From positions 1 to 64,000 of the forward strand of contig BPQB01000085.1 in the NCBI GenBank assembly GCA_019973155.2: a DNA stretch of 64,000 bases. Direction: 5' to 3'. Numbering within the stretch: position 1 is the first letter of the stretch; each line of letters starts with the position of its first letter. Below the pieces are notes generated by a model. That model was not told the origin of the DNA, did no database searches, and saw nothing but the letters and a program-made list of their open reading frames with translations. This DNA comes from Phanerochaete sordida (Eukaryota; Basidiomycota; Agaricomycetes; Polyporales; Phanerochaetaceae). The position numbers were made by a program, and so were the translations under genes. This document shows, piece after piece, positions 20,615 to 32,145 of this stretch.

Positions 20615-22863
20615 CTAATCGAACTCCGTGCTGACGCTCCCACTCCTCAGCGAGGACTTCTTGCCCTGTACATGCCCCAGACTACGCGTCCGTAAGCCTG
20701 CCGCACGTTCACCAACGGAGAGCCCTAGGCTCGACGTCACGCCCTCCGGAGTAGTGAGCTTGACGGGGTTGCCGTTAGGAAGGAGTCCGTCGGCGCCTGG
20801 CAGCGGCGGCATCGAGATGGCTTTCGACGATGATCCGAGTCCGCCGAGGCCCCAGGACACTTCAACCGTACGCTTGATAGACCAGAGCCAGGTGATGCCG
20901 AAGACAGGTGTGCTCAACAGAACGTTTAGCACGGGATAGATGTCCGGTAGGTGGCTTGGTGGGGGAACGATGGTTTCAAGCACGTGGAGAAGAATGCAGA
21001 TACCGTACACAGTCTGGAGTGTCCATAGTGAGTAATTATCTTCGTAGAGGGTACGACGCAACGTACAATCGAAAGATAATCCATCAAGGACTTTTGTCGT
21101 ATTCTCAGCGGGTTGTGGCCAATTATTCTGTTCCAGAGGATGAGGAGTGCAAGGTATTGTAGCGCAAGCCCGTCACGCTTCAGTAAATGCCACATGCTAG
21201 ACACCGCAGTTAGTTTTCCTCACGCAAAACAAGACGTGTCATCTTACCTGAAAACTGCTACGTTGTTTACGAGCGCTCCCAGTTTGAATGAGAAAGAGTT
21301 ATTCGAGGCACCGGAGAGTAGAAGTGTAAGGGGCAGTAGCGGGACCAGAATGGTCTTCTCATGAACCTGGAATGAGAACAGAAAGAATGACATTGACGAG
21401 GTCAATAGAGCGTAGGGGAGCAGAGGCAAGACCGGAGCTGGTCTTGACGTCGGCTTGGGAATTTCTTTGAGGTCCTGCGCTGTTTGGGAGGCCACGCCTA
21501 GTCGATAGCCACAATATAGCATAACGACAACAGCGGGGAGGAACCCGGCAGCAGTTAAACCCGCAGACAGTTTGATTAACGCGGGAGCGTTCATCCAAAT
21601 GCGCCATTTCAGAACGACGTTCGATGCACACCAGAAATTGGCGACCTTGTCTTCGAACAGACCGCGCTGAAACGGAAAGATTCTGCCGATCGGTTCGAGC
21701 ATGGCTGATAAAGGAGCGAACGGCGGAAGCCAGGGGAGGAAGAGAAGAGCGAACGTAGCCACAGTGGTCGCTGCAAGCTGGAAGAAAAGTTGGGCTCTAG
21801 CCGAGCGCAAACGGGTCAGTAATGCAGTGCGTCCGGGGGCTCAATGTACTCACCCCTGGCGAGCACCTAACGAAAGGCATTTCGCGAGTAGATACGAGCC
21901 GATGGCGGGCGCGTAGTATAAGGCCATTTGCTTGAACCCCAAGCTCATGACGAATGCGACAGCACCAAGAAGGTCATGTCCCGCGGCAAAACAGGAAACC
22001 GATGTGAGCGTCAGACCTGCTCACATAAATCAGCAATCCGCAACGGCTGGCCTAACAGACGAACACACCAAGCATCACCGTGTTGTACTGGAAATGACCA
22101 AAGTCAATCAAGAGCAAACCTGGTTGTAGCAGGAGCGTAAGCAGCGCTACTTGCTGCGGACGTGAGCGGGCTGCTTTTGAATCTGCTGGCGACCCATTCT
22201 CACCTGCGTCTTGGAGGACCGATTTCCTTGCCAACTCTGAACGAAAAAGACAATTGCAGGCACGTAGATCAAGGTATCACATGCTAGTACTGTGGCGCGC
22301 ATGTATATCTTGCTGGCCGGTGTTTCAATCCCTCGGGAGTGGTCCAACGCAAACCAGGACGGATCGACCCACGCGCCGCTACGTATTCTTAAGGATGATG
22401 CTGAATCATGGAAGGACAAGGAACTTACATGATTCCGCAAAGCCATGAGATGTAAGCTGTAAGCGGAGGATAGTCTAGACCCCAGTACTTCAGGTCGTAT
22501 GTGTACCACTCTCGGATCGGAAGGTGTATCGTCAGCTCCATCCAATGCCGCTGTGCTTCATAATCTCCAAACATTGGTGGAGTCCCTTGCCCTGTTTAAG
22601 GGGTCAGTTATAAGAGGGATGGGCGCCGTAGAGGTGGACATACCGGAGTACGAGCCAAGGCCGATACACCATTTCACTAGGGCAGCGAATAGAATCACCA
22701 GCGAGACGACGCGATGCCTAAGGCCTTGCTTGTGCATCCAACGCGTCCAGCGTCGCGCCATTCCGGTGTCCTCGGTGTTCTTGTGGTCCTCGGCTGAGAG
22801 AGACTGAGAGGATGCGGCGACCGTCAAGCGTGGCTTCTCGGCTTCAGGGATTGTGGCGAACAT
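20615..22863 (-). CDS. ALG6: Dolichyl-P-glucose alpha-1,3-glucosyltransferase (ALG6/ALG8 family, ALG6 type)
   Basis: Adds the first glucose to the lipid-linked Man9GlcNAc2 oligosaccharide in the ER lumen, before N-glycosylation. Eight exons give 627 aa (introns 22592-22643, 22379-22428, 22154-22203, 22017-22068, 21797-21853, 21197-21247 and 21014-21066). The ATG at 22863 ([11 protein letters not shown]) is the first true ATG. Family motifs in order: [19 protein letters not shown] (the loop with the catalytic Asp), [61 protein letters not shown] and [12 protein letters not shown]. About ten hydrophobic segments are visible. [11 protein letters not shown] plus VHEKT favours ALG6 over ALG8. A Ser-rich tail beyond the last membrane segment (about 75 aa) is extra. 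Divergent from the PSMD9 gene. Confidence 0.95.
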
Positions 22864-23497
22864 GGAGCTGTATCGCTTTCTAGAGTAGGTCGGCGAAAGG
22901 GAAAAATGGGGAATGGGAGAGAGTGTACGCGAGACTGCAGAGACAGGAGACAAGGGTGGCGAGCCTAGCCAGTGCTGGCTCTCGGAACGTTGGAGGGTCA
23001 GATGTCTCCGCGGGACGGGTGCGACGATGTCGGAATGGTCAGTGTCCGACCTGAGGGTGCCTGATTTGACAAGTGTGCAGAATGAACGTGGATACTACGT
23101 ACGCATTGCTGCGGGCACCGGATGCAGGAGCATAGACAGCACTCGGTGTGCGCGCTCGCGGTACCCGACCGGTATGTGGCAGACTCTGAGCGGAATCTCG
23201 TGAAGCAAAGGAAAGGGATCGTGAATGTCGCTTTGAGGACGAGCCCTCGAGCGGGACAAAGGATGGAACGTCTTCCATTGGGGGCGTGAAGGGGCCAGAG
23301 GTTACAGCGTACGGTACATGTCGTGTTCAAGCACGCTCGCGGCACAGCGGCGGCATTTCCAGATCATATGTCCCAAATCGGGTAATAATGACGGACATTT
23401 CCTTCCCAAGTCTTGCGTATCCGTACGCGTGATACTAAGTACACTCCGGACTACGTTTCTCTCCTCGATCTTCGCCACCACTCGCCCTTATATCGCC
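22864..23497. promoter_or_regulatory. Shared divergent promoter of ALG6 and PSMD9
   Basis: 634 bp between two divergent starts. No TATA box recognised. An open frame in frame with ALG6 extends into it from a TTG but lacks an ATG. Confidence 0.5.
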
Positions 23498-24265
23498 ATG
23501 GGAATGCAGCTTCCAGCAAGAGAGTCGCCCGCTGAACAGGTCCGCGCATTGATGTCTCGCAAGGACGCGATAGAGGCTGAAATCGACGCCCAAGCCTCTA
23601 TCTTGAGGACGAACAATGTCACAATGCAGAGTCCCCTCGTCGATGCAGAGGGCTTCCCCAGGGACGATATCGATGTCTGGCAAGTGCGCCATGCGCGTGT
23701 TCGGATTATCGAACTACGCAACGACCTGAGGGATGTCATGGACTCCATCGCGAATGCCCTTCAAGGCGTGTACGATCCTAAGCTGGCGGCGGAGAAGGAA
23801 CAGGAGGTTTCGAGTCCTTCCCGCTTGCTTCCCTTTGCGAAGGTGAACGGCGTTGCTCCCAACAGCCCCGCTGCAACTGCGGTGAGTTCTTTCGTCTGCA
23901 GCACACTATTCGCGTTGGCTCAACCGCTGGTACAGGGCCTCCTCAGAGAAGATTTGATCCTCTCCTTCGGCAGTTTGACGAAGGCATCCTTCTCCTCAAA
24001 TACCTTGGGCCCACTTGCCACGTTTGTGGCGTCGCAAGAAAATGCAAGCGAACTCGATTGCCGTCCTCAGCAGTAGAATGCTAACACCCTAATTAGAAGC
24101 AGGTCCCTGTGAAAGTATTACGCGCCTCCGACGAGATTGTCACGCTTACATTTGTACCGAAGTCTGGGTGGGGCGGTCGAGGCTTGTTAGGGTGAGTTCT
24201 CAGCTTGCGCCTTGAACCTTGCTAAGCTTTCGAGCAGATGTCATATAGTCCCTCACTCCGCATGA
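23498..24265 (+). CDS. 26S proteasome assembly chaperone Nas2/p27 (PSMD9)
   Basis: Chaperone for assembly of the proteasome regulatory-particle base, known to bind the Rpt5 C-terminus through a PDZ domain. Four exons give 204 aa (introns 23882-23935, 24044-24096 and 24192-24237). N-terminal helical part: ESPAEQVRALMSRKDAIEAEI, LVDAEGFPRDDIDVWQVRHAR, RIIELRNDLRDVM. The C-terminal PDZ-like part has FAKVNGVAPNSPAATA, GLLREDLILSFGSLT and VPVKVLR, and ends with SGWGGRGLLGCHIVPHSA. This ending is a family hallmark. The second intron is GC-AG. Size and order match the family fully. Confidence 0.95.
24044..24096 (+). other. GC-AG intron in PSMD9
   Basis: The donor is AAT|GCAAGC, with a branch-like GCTAAC near 24080 and acceptor AATTAG. 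Only this splice joins FVASQEN to KQVPVKVLR in frame. Confidence 0.85.
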
Positions 24266-24457
24266 AGCGTGCCACTTGCTCGCCACACGAATATATTTGT
24301 AGCCCTAGCAATTGAAGGTCATGCGTGTGTCGACCTGTCTTCCTTAGAGCGGTGAGCCCATAATAAAGGGACGAAAAGCAAGGCGAAGTCTATCGATACA
24401 AACATTACTCAAGATGTATAGTATGTCCACAGAATATTGTGCACCGCCCGCTGATTA

Positions 24458-26093
24458 CTATGCTTGATACTGCGGCGGCGCTTCGTCGTGTGCCGCCGAC
24501 CGCACTATTGGGTTCAGCCGCTCCGCAATGATTTCGATGATGTGGTCGACGCTGACGGTGCCAGGTAGCGTGGCCTGTCGCGGCTCCGATGGCGCACTGC
24601 TGCTGGTCGCCGCCTGCCCGCTCACGGACGGTGTACTCCTGCTGGGCCCAGCTTCTGTCGGTTCGGAAGCGGGTACGGCTGCTGGGCGACTGCGCTTGCC
24701 CTGGTGCGGCTGCGGCGTGTCGAGTGTGGTGACCATATTTGCCATACCAGCTTCCATCCCCTTGTGCCAGAGTTCGGGGCGTGGGGCCTTTGGGAAAGGC
24801 GATACTGAGTCTTCGTCGTCCTCATCGCGCCCACGAGGTCGACGCCGCCGGTAGTACACGAATAGCGCCAACGCAATGGCGATGACGGCGACTCCAGCAA
24901 TCACCGGACCGACGATGACCCCGACGCTGGTTTTATGGGAAGGCGTAGACGAGCCTTCACTGCTGATAAACCTTAGCGTCGCTCCGGAAGAATGAGGGGT
25001 GTGCACGTACCTCGGCGGAGGCCCGCTGGCGCCGCCGGCAGTATTATTGACGGAGAAGACAGAGAACCAGTTGAGTGTGGTCTTGTAGTAATCTTGCATG
25101 CCGGTGTTGATCAGCTGAATTGTGTGGTCGCTATCAGGATCCAAGCCGGTATGATAGAAAAGCAGGGAGTCGCCAATCTCCCATGTCGTGCTTGCATTGT
25201 ACGAGAACTTCTGCCCGTCCAAGACCTGTATCCGAAGGTGCGTCAGAAACGGTTCATCCTCGTACACGAACTTGACGCACGACATCATAGGTGTAGTGGC
25301 CGTAATTTCGCGAACCATGGACTGCGACTGCAACACCGTTGGTGAAGTTGAGCGAAACCGAGGCGTTGGGCTGCTGGGTCTGCTTGAATACTCCGGGGTG
25401 TGCCTTGTTCGGGATGTTTGCCACCCCTGATCCGTTTGTCCAGCTACCCTGGTACTGCAGGGTATCGTTCCAGTTCTGCACCACGAGTTCCGTCAGGCCG
25501 GTCGCGCTAATGCACAATTGGTTGGTTCGCAGTTGCACGATTTCTCAGAGAAAGAAGCACGTACCTCTGGTCAATCGTACTCGTGAACACAGCCTGCGAG
25601 AAGCTCAACTGTTCCGTTGTGTTCGCCTTAGGTTGGGCTGTCAACGTGACGAAGTGGGTGATGGGGTCCAGGTCCTCCTGATAGAAGAGCAGGCCATATG
25701 GCCTTTGCGGCGGTACGTTGACATTCTGATTGTCCAGGGTGACGGTGTACGAGCAGTTGGCTGAGCCGTACAGGTAGATGGCAGTTCCTACATCCAGTCT
25801 CAGCATTTTTCTCCCAAGCACCTTAGGCTCGCGTACCCTCAAATTGCAGATTTACGCTTGCTCCTGGGAACGATGTGATGTGCAACGAGCTTCCGTCCGC
25901 TTCTTCGCCGTACACCGTATTGAAGTAAGATGCAGAAGCATCGAACGCGGTGGCCCACCCGAACTGCAGAGGCCCCTCTGCTGTTAAAAGTTGATCATCA
26001 CATCGTTGGAGCAGCCCTCGCTGATAACTCACAGTACGGATGAAAATCCAAGATGGGGCTGGTGTCGTTGATCGTGGAGTTCCAGGAGTACAT
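24458..26093 (-). CDS. Single-pass membrane protein with two galactose-binding-like repeats
   Basis: Six exons give 456 aa (introns 25981-26032, 25788-25836, 25507-25564, 25226-25280 and 24961-25011). The start at 26093 reads MYSWNSTINDTSPILDF, the usual opening of this Agaricomycete family. Two related extracellular beta domains follow: GASVNLQFEGTAIYLYGS to LDPITHFVTL, and ASVSLNFTNGVAVAVHGS to LDPDSDHTIQL, each rich in N-glycosylation sites. Then come a Ser/Thr stalk, one membrane segment (SVGVIVGPVIAGVAVIAIAL), a basic stop-transfer YYRRRRPRG, and an acidic then Pro/Ser-rich cytosolic tail ending PPQYQA. No signal peptide is obvious. Biochemical function is unknown; a surface adhesin or sensor role is a guess from architecture. 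Confidence 0.85.
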
Positions 26094-27287
26094 CCTCGGC
26101 AGCGAACACTGGGCCTGCCAATGCTATGTGGTCGTCTGGTAGCAGGCAGCCGGTGGACGAAGAGCTTAAAGGCACGGTCCCAGCGGCCAGGGGGAGCGAC
26201 CCGTGGCGGTTATGAGCGCGTCCTCCATCAAGCTCGCATCTCAGGACGGCCACGGATCCTGTGACACGCTGCGTCGCACATTGCCCGGTCTGATGATTTC
26301 CGTTCAGGCCTTGTTGGAGCGCGGACGAGGCGGTGGAATCTGTTCGCGAAGCCAGCCGCACGGGTCCTCGTCCCACGGTCTCCCGAGCCCGTTCAATGTC
26401 GGCACCGAGGTGTTCTTCCGCGACTCCCGCGCCGCTCGCGGTGTTGGGCGACTGTGTCGAACGCTCTGGGCACACTCGCCTGGTCAGGTATTTGTCCTCC
26501 GTTGTGGCGACATCGACTCCCGCCTGGTGTTCGGGCGGACATGGGACAGCCTCCCGGGTCTTGACGCCGTGCAAAATGCTGATATACTTCCTGTGCTTGA
26601 CTCTTGTACAAACGAAACCATCACCTATCCGGAGTAACGTCGATCTAGTGCTATCGTCGATGCACACATGCTGCACTCTCGGCACGGCTATCTTTGACCA
26701 GCGCTGGACGTCGCGGCGGTAACTTCCCTGCGGTACCACCGGCACTGGCGTGCAGACAGAGCCTCCTTCCGTTTCTGATGCTCTAGACAAGGTTAAGTTC
26801 ATGCAGCGGAGATCTTTGCTGCGAAATGACACGACCCAACGACGTATCAGTATGCGCAGCGGTACACATTCTCAATATTTTAATCTCGAGACGGCGGGGC
26901 AATTCACACAAGAACCGCTCACCGAATAACGCAAACCACTCAATCAGAATGGTGAAGGTATCGGCGCGCACGTCGAACGCCTCCGACTGCTCGAATGATA
27001 CAGTCTCCGAAGGTCGCATCAAGAAGCTGTGGAGAAAGTTGAATATGTGTACGATGGTCCTGTGGACTAGTGAATCTTGGTCAAGCGCGAACAACGCTCA
27101 GAGCTTACCGACCCGACGCGCAGCGCAGCGTGCGGGCAGAGAGCGCGTGCATTTGAATCCCGGCTCCATGTTGGTATCCCGCCAAGGCCAGTGACATCAC
27201 AAAACCCATTGATTTGAGCGCAGACGCGATCACGCACACGCCTGTGCGCGAGCCGATGCGTACACGGAGCGCACTGCGAGCGACGCG
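26094..27287. other. Intergenic region with no recognised gene
   Basis: 1.2 kb between two minus-strand genes. A 267-codon open frame (minus, 26029-26832) overlaps the first exon and intron of the upstream gene in another frame. It shows no family pattern, so I do not call it. Confidence 0.5.
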
Positions 27288-29036
27288 CTAGTAGACCCCC
27301 GGGATGAACTTTGCGGGGACGGCACCACAGTAGCGCGCCCAGTCGTCGCCGTACTTCTTTGCGCAGCTGCCGCCGCGCATCAGCACCAGCGATCTGCGCG
27401 CGAGGACGAGAGGGGACGCACCGTTCGAAGTCGCGGCCGACGCGGTGGATGAGCACGACGATGAAGAAGACGGAGTAGAAGTACGGGATCGGCGAGCACA
27501 CGCCCTGGCAGAGCCCCCACGTGAGGCTCATGATCCAGTCCGCGACGTAGTTCGGCTTGCGCGAGTACGCCCACCAGCCGTCGATGAGCAGGCGGTTGCC
27601 GTGCGCCGTCTGGATGTACTTTGGGTTCGTGATCGTGCCGCGCGGCAGTTGCGGGAACGTCCTGCGGAACTCGGTGATACCCTTGGACTGCATTTTGAAG
27701 CGGCTCTTCTGCGAGTTCGAGGTATCCCAGCTGAGATAGGCGTAAGTGATGAACCAGCAGCAAAGGCCGCAGCTTGCTTACAAGTAGTATGCGGTCAGCA
27801 GGGTAGCAAATAGCAACACGTAAGTGAACGTGGAGAAGCGATACAACTCTGGATCGTGGTTGGCCGTGTATACCACGGAGTAGACGTAAGACTAGCGGTG
27901 ATTTAGGTTCAGCGCACATAGATGTGAGCTAATCTCACGCACGAAAGGCACTCCGGCAAAGTTCCAGAAGATAACCATGAAGCCCCACTTTTCGTGGAAC
28001 ATGTCCCATGTCTGTGGAATGCACTCTTCGCCCTTGGCGCAAGCGTTCAGGTAAAGCCAGGTTGCGAGACACATGAACGCCATGTTCTACTAAAGCATAA
28101 GCGCACGAACCAAGAGGTCACGAGAGCTCAGCTCACCGGAGTGACATATCCGTACGTCTCATACTGTTTGCACGCGCCAGAGACGGCCATGAAGAATACG
28201 ATGACCCAGGGAATGCGCACTTCGAGCCACATCTTGAGGTCGATGGGGCCGAGGCGCGGGTTGAGGCATGCGCCCATGAAGACGTCGTAGATAAAGTTCC
28301 CCGACATGCGGATCTGCTTGCCAGTGGCGACGGTGACGAAGTACGCGCCGAAGGACACGCCGAAGCCGACGATCATCGCGACAGTCATGAGGTGGCCGAA
28401 GTTGTCGATGACGGACGTGAGGCGGAAGACGCCGGTCCAGTGCAGGACCGCCGCGGTCGCCCAGGTGATGTAGACGCAGCCGAGGGCATTGCACTTGTAC
28501 ATGAGGGTCTTGTAGCCGAGCGACGGGACGGGCAGGCCCTCCTGCATGTAGCCGGGGACCCAGAGGGCGAGGAAGAGCTCGTAGAGGATGAGCCCGCCGT
28601 AGACTTTCCAAGCGTACCAGTTGGGGCTAGCATCCTGGAACGCGGACACGGTCAGCGTGCGTGCAGCGGTCAAGTGAAGGACTCACAACGCGGATGTGTT
28701 CCCACATGCGACCGAAGAACGGGCCGACGTCATCGAGGGAGTGTGGGAAGACGAGCTGGCCGTCGTAGAAGACGAGGCAGATCCAGAGGTAGTACATCAG
28801 GATGGGAAACCCGGCCATGATACCCACGACGCCCACGGGCCCGCCGAACTCATACCTGGAAACGCGTCGCGGTCAGTCCACGCGTCTCGGTCACGCGCGA
28901 CGTGTCATCGCAGGACTCACTCGGTGTGCGAGTCGAGGAGCTTGTCGATCTTCTTGCCGTCCTCTGACGGGATGGCGCGGGTGCCGTAGTCAGGATGGGC
29001 CTCTACGTCCCTCGCGCTGAGGGAGGTGTCCGACAT
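27288..29036 (-). CDS. ERG4: Delta(24(24(1)))-sterol reductase
   Basis: Last step of ergosterol synthesis: NADPH-dependent reduction of the C24(28) double bond in the ER membrane. Seven exons give 474 aa (introns 28856-28920, 28635-28686, 28087-28136, 27892-27942, 27731-27781 and 27367-27421). Motifs: [23 protein letters not shown], the membrane segments, [70 protein letters not shown], and a C-terminus [12 protein letters not shown] ending FIPGVY. This pattern separates ERG4 from ERG24/ERG3-type enzymes. No lesion seen. Full length for the family. Confidence 0.96.
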
Positions 29037-30057
29037 GTTGGCCGTTCGTCGTGAGCAGCGTCGCGCCCGACATCGTACTATATTCTGACTTTCGATTATT
29101 CAGCGCGTTTACGCGTATTCTGGGCGCCTTCGGCCAGTTCGGACTTGCGAGATTCTCCCAGGGCCCAGGCGAAGGTCGGGTGCACTCGGTGCACTTTGAC
29201 GAAAAACGTATCGCAGGTTGAGGCCAAGTCGCAGTCACAAATCTGAAGCTGAGGACTGTGCTGCTTCGCCAGTAACCTCGAATACTTTTAGCACCATTCG
29301 TAGGATATCCGATGCAGATTGATGTCTGTCGTGGTCGGGGCTCGTTAAAAGGTTACAGCCGCGTAAATTACACCGCCATCATGCGCCACAATGCGGGCGC
29401 TCACATACTATCCGACTTCGACCTACATTCCGAGTCGATACTCGGAATAGGTTGCACACGCTACCTTTTCATTTGGACGCGCTGGGCAACTTCAACGACG
29501 AAGATATACGTACAACGGCACAGTTGACGTACGAGCCTGAGCCATCACGTTGATGGGCACCAGCAGCTTGAAGCTGTACGGCAGCGGGCGGTGATGCCAA
29601 TTATTTCGTAACTGGGCTGGAATCGCGCGGCGTTGGAGAACCCGAAGGCAGTGTGTACGCCCGTACCGCACGCGAGAGTTGGTAGGATCGCTCGCGAGGG
29701 TATTACTGATGATCATCTAGGCTGGCCTCCCGAGCATTCCGCCGGTCGTGTCGGTCGTGTCGGGGCTCTAGTTCGCATCCGATGCAAGCTGTGGTCCTCA
29801 CAGCCCCTTGCAAAGAATTCACTGTCTTTGGATTTGATTGACCACCACATGCGTCAAACCTCCTACATCCCGCTACTCCATCAACGTGCTCAGCAATCAA
29901 ACTAAAGCAGCATCGGCCTTGGCAGCTTCAGCCGTTCCCGAGGGATGTTTCCGTGAAAATAATATAAGGAAATGTAATGATACAGCAACAATTCCAGTGC
30001 TTAACCAAAGTAGCCACGCGTACCCTTTAAGTTCTAACCAAAGCACGCCGCGCCAGT
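29037..30057. other. Intergenic region, ERG4 promoter side
   Basis: About 1 kb with no supported gene; it contains the ERG4 promoter and the 3' side of the aldolase gene. Confidence 0.45.
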
Positions 30058-31305
30058 CTACTGCGCAACCTTGCCGCTGAGCTCGCGCTCGACCGCGACG
30101 AGCTCCCGGACGTGCGGGTGGTCCCACAGCGCCTGCGCGGCCTTGGCGCTGATGGGCGGGAGCGGCTTGCGCGGGAGGCCGCCGTAGCCGTAGAGGCGCT
30201 CGACGAGGTCCTTCGTGCCGGCGATGGACGTCTTGGCGATCGTGAAGTCGCCGCGCGCAACGACGCCCTGCAGGCGCTGCGCCTCGGGCAGCCGCGACGG
30301 ATCCGCGACGGACGCGACGGAGAGCTCGAACAGCTTTGCACAGGCGTGCTGCGGGACAGGGATCAGCGTACGGAGATGCGGACGAGAGGGCGGTGCGCAC
30401 AGGTGCGACGTTTGCGAGACCGATGATCGCGCCGTGGCCGTTCACGAAGGTCGACGGGACGATGAAGTCTGCGAAACCGCCCAAGACGAGGAAGGGCGCC
30501 TTCGGGTTCTTCCGTGGATGTGAGGCCGCGAAGCTCTTCTCCGAGACGGTCGCACATATCCTTGTAAGCTTGCCGACGTTTCCGCAACTGTAATCAGGAA
30601 ACGCGTCAACACCACGAAACCCAAAACTTTGACGGAGCACATACGTGAGCTTCACACCGCAAAGGTTCGGGCACTGCTCTGCAAGCTCGGTTATCAAGTC
30701 CGAGTCGAGGTCAATACCACCGCTAGCACCAGGGACTGCGCGGACTGTCAGTGGCAGCCGCTACACGATAAACGACGGGCGCACAGTTATAGATGATGAC
30801 CGGGAGCGGGCTCTTCTCCGCGACCTCGACAAAGTACGCGCGGAGCGCGTCGCGGGAGAGCGCGCCGGCAAAGTACCCGCTCGCGATGACGATGACAAAG
30901 TCCGCGCCCGCGGCGGCGGCCTCGTGGCAGAGCTCGACGGTCTCGCGCGTGCTGCCGGTGCCGGTGCCCGCGATGACGGGCACGTCCGGGAGGCCCGCGG
31001 CGTCGAGCGCGCGGCGCGCGGTGCTGATGAGGCTCGCGCGCTCGGCGTGCGTGAGGTGGACGGCCTCGCCCATGGAGCCGGCGACGAGCGGGCGCACGTT
31101 CGCCTTTGCGAGGCGCACGACGTGGCCCGCGAAGGCGTCGAGGTCTGCGCGGGGACGTCAGGGGCGCACGCGCGTGCGGCGGGGGGTGCGACGCACCGAG
31201 GTCCTCTGTCTCCGGCTTGAAGAACGTCGGGATGGGGGCGTAGATGCCGGGGGTGAGCGCGCGCGCGTGGGCGGCGCCGTTCACACCGTTTGTATGTGCG
31301 GCCAT
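30058..31305 (-). CDS. DapA-family aldolase (4-hydroxy-2-oxoglutarate aldolase-like)
   Basis: Class I aldolase of the dihydrodipicolinate synthase family, a TIM barrel acting through a Schiff-base lysine. Five exons give 345 aa (introns 31145-31196, 30736-30784, 30588-30644 and 30349-30400). Motifs: GIYAPIPTFF, VAGSMGEAVHLTHAER (the GTTGE-type substrate loop), PVIAGTGTGSTRETVEL, PLPVIIYNFPGASGGIDLDSDLI (catalytic Tyr), CGVKLT (Schiff-base Lys) and LGGFADFIVPSTFVNGHGAI. Fungi lack lysine synthesis by the DapA route, so a 4-hydroxy-2-oxoglutarate aldolase or related 2-keto-acid lyase is the likelier role. The exact substrate cannot be read from sequence. It is the downstream neighbour of ERG4 in the same direction, without evidence of shared function. 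Confidence 0.9.
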
Positions 31306-32145
31306 GGCGAAGGTGGTATGTGCCGTCGAGGGGGGTCTGTGTCGCGCATGGGTGGAGGCTGGAGGACGCTTTAAGGCGGGCGGAGGACGACGTCCTTCGA
31401 CGCGGACCGCGTGCGGGCAGCAGCCCCGGCCCGACTCCGGCAGGGTCACGCGGCTTGTCGGCCCGCTCAAGGGCGCGCGCCTCCCGACCGACAAGGCCAG
31501 GACGGGCCCGCCGCCATCTCACATCCACGACGCACAGGCTGGCGAGCAGTCGACCATGTAAACCGGAGAATACTTGCGCATAAATCCGCCTATTGGCCCC
31601 GGAGGCCAGCTCAAGTGACTGATTTTGAAGTTCGGGTGCAGAGCCCTCTCCGAAATCACAATTCAGCAGCGGCCGTCGAGCCCACACCAACCAGGGCAGT
31701 CCGTACCGCCGCATACGTTATCGATAAAGGAGGTCACGCAAGCCAGGCGCAACGCTTGGCGGCGTCGGGGTGCCTGCCCCGTGGAGATAGGCTCAGGCGA
31801 CACATGGGCTAGAAACTCGGAAGAAGTCAGCACGGACGCGCACTCGGCCCACCGCCTGACCTCCCCGCCGCCACAAAGTCTGCGCCCGGCTCGTGACCAG
31901 GAAAACTGTCATGCATGCGGGCCCTCGCACGTCCCCGCCAGGCACTTCGCACGCCGTCGCGCAGGCAGGCCACCGGAACCTGAGCCGCTCATAAATAGAT
32001 GCTACAGCGCGCAGTACGATACAAAACAAGGACAAGGACAAGAAAGACAGTATATGGAGCGTACTCGTAGGATGTAGCGTCCTAGATCAGGGAGGAGATG
32101 GATCCGTGACAGAAATACGTCCGGGGCAGAAGTGGGGCACGATGT
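31306..32145. other. Intergenic region, aldolase promoter side
   Basis: 840 bp between two minus-strand genes. GC-rich near the aldolase start. No gene or repeat recognised. Confidence 0.4.

Noticed and set aside
26029..26832. 267-codon minus-strand open frame
   Set aside because: It overlaps the first exon of the membrane-protein gene in another frame, and the peptide shows no family pattern.
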